This document shows, in pieces, positions 5,808 to 6,337 of a DNA stretch of 6,337 nt. Positions within the stretch are counted from its first letter, which is position 1. Each line of letters begins with the position of its first letter. The stretch is from the NCBI GenBank assembly GCA_021806865.1, contig JAKAPU010000154.1, positions 1 to 6,337 of the forward strand, in the 5' to 3' direction. The notes beneath the pieces are model-generated. The model was not told the DNA's origin and ran no database searches. It saw nothing but the letters and a program-made list of their open reading frames with translations. The position numbers and the translations under genes are program-made. Source of the stretch: an archaeon (lineage in GTDB: Archaea > Thermoproteota > Nitrososphaeria > Nitrososphaerales > CADDZS01).

Positions 5808-6337
5808 TTTTTCCCGCCCTTTCTCTCGGGTTTTTCTGGCCTTTCCTCTTTCTCTTCTTTCGGCTCTCCCTTCTTTGCCGCACCTTTCTGTGCCTTGGCT
5901 ACGTCTTCATCTATCCACTCAAATGCGCCCAGGAAGGGCTGCCTGCAGGTTACTCCAATTTTCCCTAGCGCTGCACCTCTGGGGAGGCTCACAGCAGTTA
6001 TCCTGACTCTGACCTTGCTACCGACCTTCAATACGCGTTTGCTCTGCGTTGCAACTATCATGCCCTGCTTGACATCACTAGTTAGATAATCGTCAGTGAT
6101 TTGAGAAAGGTGAAGCAACGCGTCAGTCGGGCCGATTCTTACAAATGCTCCAAAATCAGTAATTTCTACAATCTCCCCCTCCACAACCTCTTGCACCTTT
6201 GGGAAGAAGGTCATCACATCAAAGTTGACTTTGTGGAACGTCGCGCCGTCGCCAGGAATGATTTTTCCTGTGGGGTCTACCGCAATGTTCGTGATCAGAA
6301 TTATATAGCCCAGGTCAGGGTTTATTGTACTTTCATA
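5804..6337 (-). CDS. rpo7: RNA polymerase stalk subunit Rpo7 (RpoE1, Rpb7-like), N-terminus outside window
   Basis: Stalk subunit that, with Rpo4, binds RNA polymerase and contacts nascent RNA. The frame is open to the right edge and gives 177 residues; about 25-35 N-terminal residues of the tip domain are missing. Present are the end of the N-terminal RNP-like domain (LGYIILITNIAVDP, then IIPGDGATFHKVNFDVMTFFP) and the full S1/OB domain (EVVEGEIVEITDFGAFVRIGP, LLHLSQITDDYL, KVGSKVRVRITAVSL, RQPFLGAFEWI). A shorter reading from the GTG at 6217 would begin inside the protein and is wrong, because conserved residues continue upstream to 6337. The C-terminus is a Lys/Glu/Pro-rich tail of about 30 residues (starting DEDVAKAQKG) beyond the usual end of the family. 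It is the first visible gene of the minus-strand cluster and is followed 6 nt later by spt4. Confidence 0.96.
   Translation of the reverse strand, partial: YESTINPDLGYIILITNIAVDPTGKIIPGDGATFHKVNFDVMTFFPKVQEVVEGEIVEITDFGAFVRIGPTDALLHLSQITDDYLTSDVKQGMIVATQSKRVLKVGSKVRVRITAVSLPRGAALGKIGVTCRQPFLGAFEWIDEDVAKAQKGAAKKGEPKEEKEERPEKPERKGGKK

Noticed and set aside
6215..6217. GTG at 6217 as the start of Rpo7
   Set aside because: Conserved residues of the N-terminal Rpo7 domain (GDGATFHKVNFD and earlier) continue in frame to the right edge, so this is an internal Val codon.
1..6337. CRISPR array, insertion sequence, attachment site or defence island
   Set aside because: No spaced direct repeats, terminal inverted repeats, transposase or nuclease genes were seen; the content is conserved core genes with two unusual fusions.

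Overview
This window is archaeal chromosomal DNA. The evidence is a group II chaperonin (thermosome), archaeal-type RNA polymerase stalk subunit Rpo7 with Spt4, the ribosomal proteins eS24 and eS31, and a GTP-dependent dephospho-CoA kinase domain. The thermosome N-terminus and the overall gene set look most like Nitrososphaeria (Thaumarchaeota) or a close TACK relative; that placement is an inference from remembered family sequences, not from a search. No mobile element, CRISPR array, tRNA or rRNA is visible.

Layout, left to right. (1) Positions 1-1295, minus strand: a thermosome subunit whose C-terminal part lies beyond the left edge. (2) Positions 1296-1456: a divergent promoter region. (3) Positions 1457-2140, plus strand: an uncharacterised 227-residue protein with an HEFLH zinc-metallopeptidase-type motif. 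(4) Positions 2272-3909, plus strand: a 545-residue fusion of an N-terminal nucleotidyltransferase domain, a central region of unknown fold and a C-terminal Bud32/RIO-like kinase domain. (5) Positions 3910-6337, minus strand: an information-processing cluster read right to left as rpo7 (rpoE1, 5' end outside the window), spt4 (rpoE2), a dephospho-CoA kinase fused to a GtrA-like membrane domain, rps24e and rps27ae.

The order rpo7 - spt4 - DUF359/dephospho-CoA kinase - rps24e - rps27ae is a known conserved archaeal neighbourhood, and in many archaea kae1/bud32 follows rps27ae. Here the stop codon of the nucleotidyltransferase-kinase gene abuts the rps27ae stop codon with no base between them, so a Bud32-like kinase gene sits next to the cluster but in the opposite direction.

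The two points most worth following are domain architectures. A soluble CoA-biosynthesis enzyme is joined in frame to a four-helix GtrA-type membrane domain, and a minimal nucleotidyltransferase is joined to a kinase whose catalytic loop reads MGD instead of HGD. TTG is used as the start codon in four of the seven genes whose starts are visible, two of them directly behind an in-frame stop codon. Most of the window is otherwise ordinary core archaeal housekeeping DNA.
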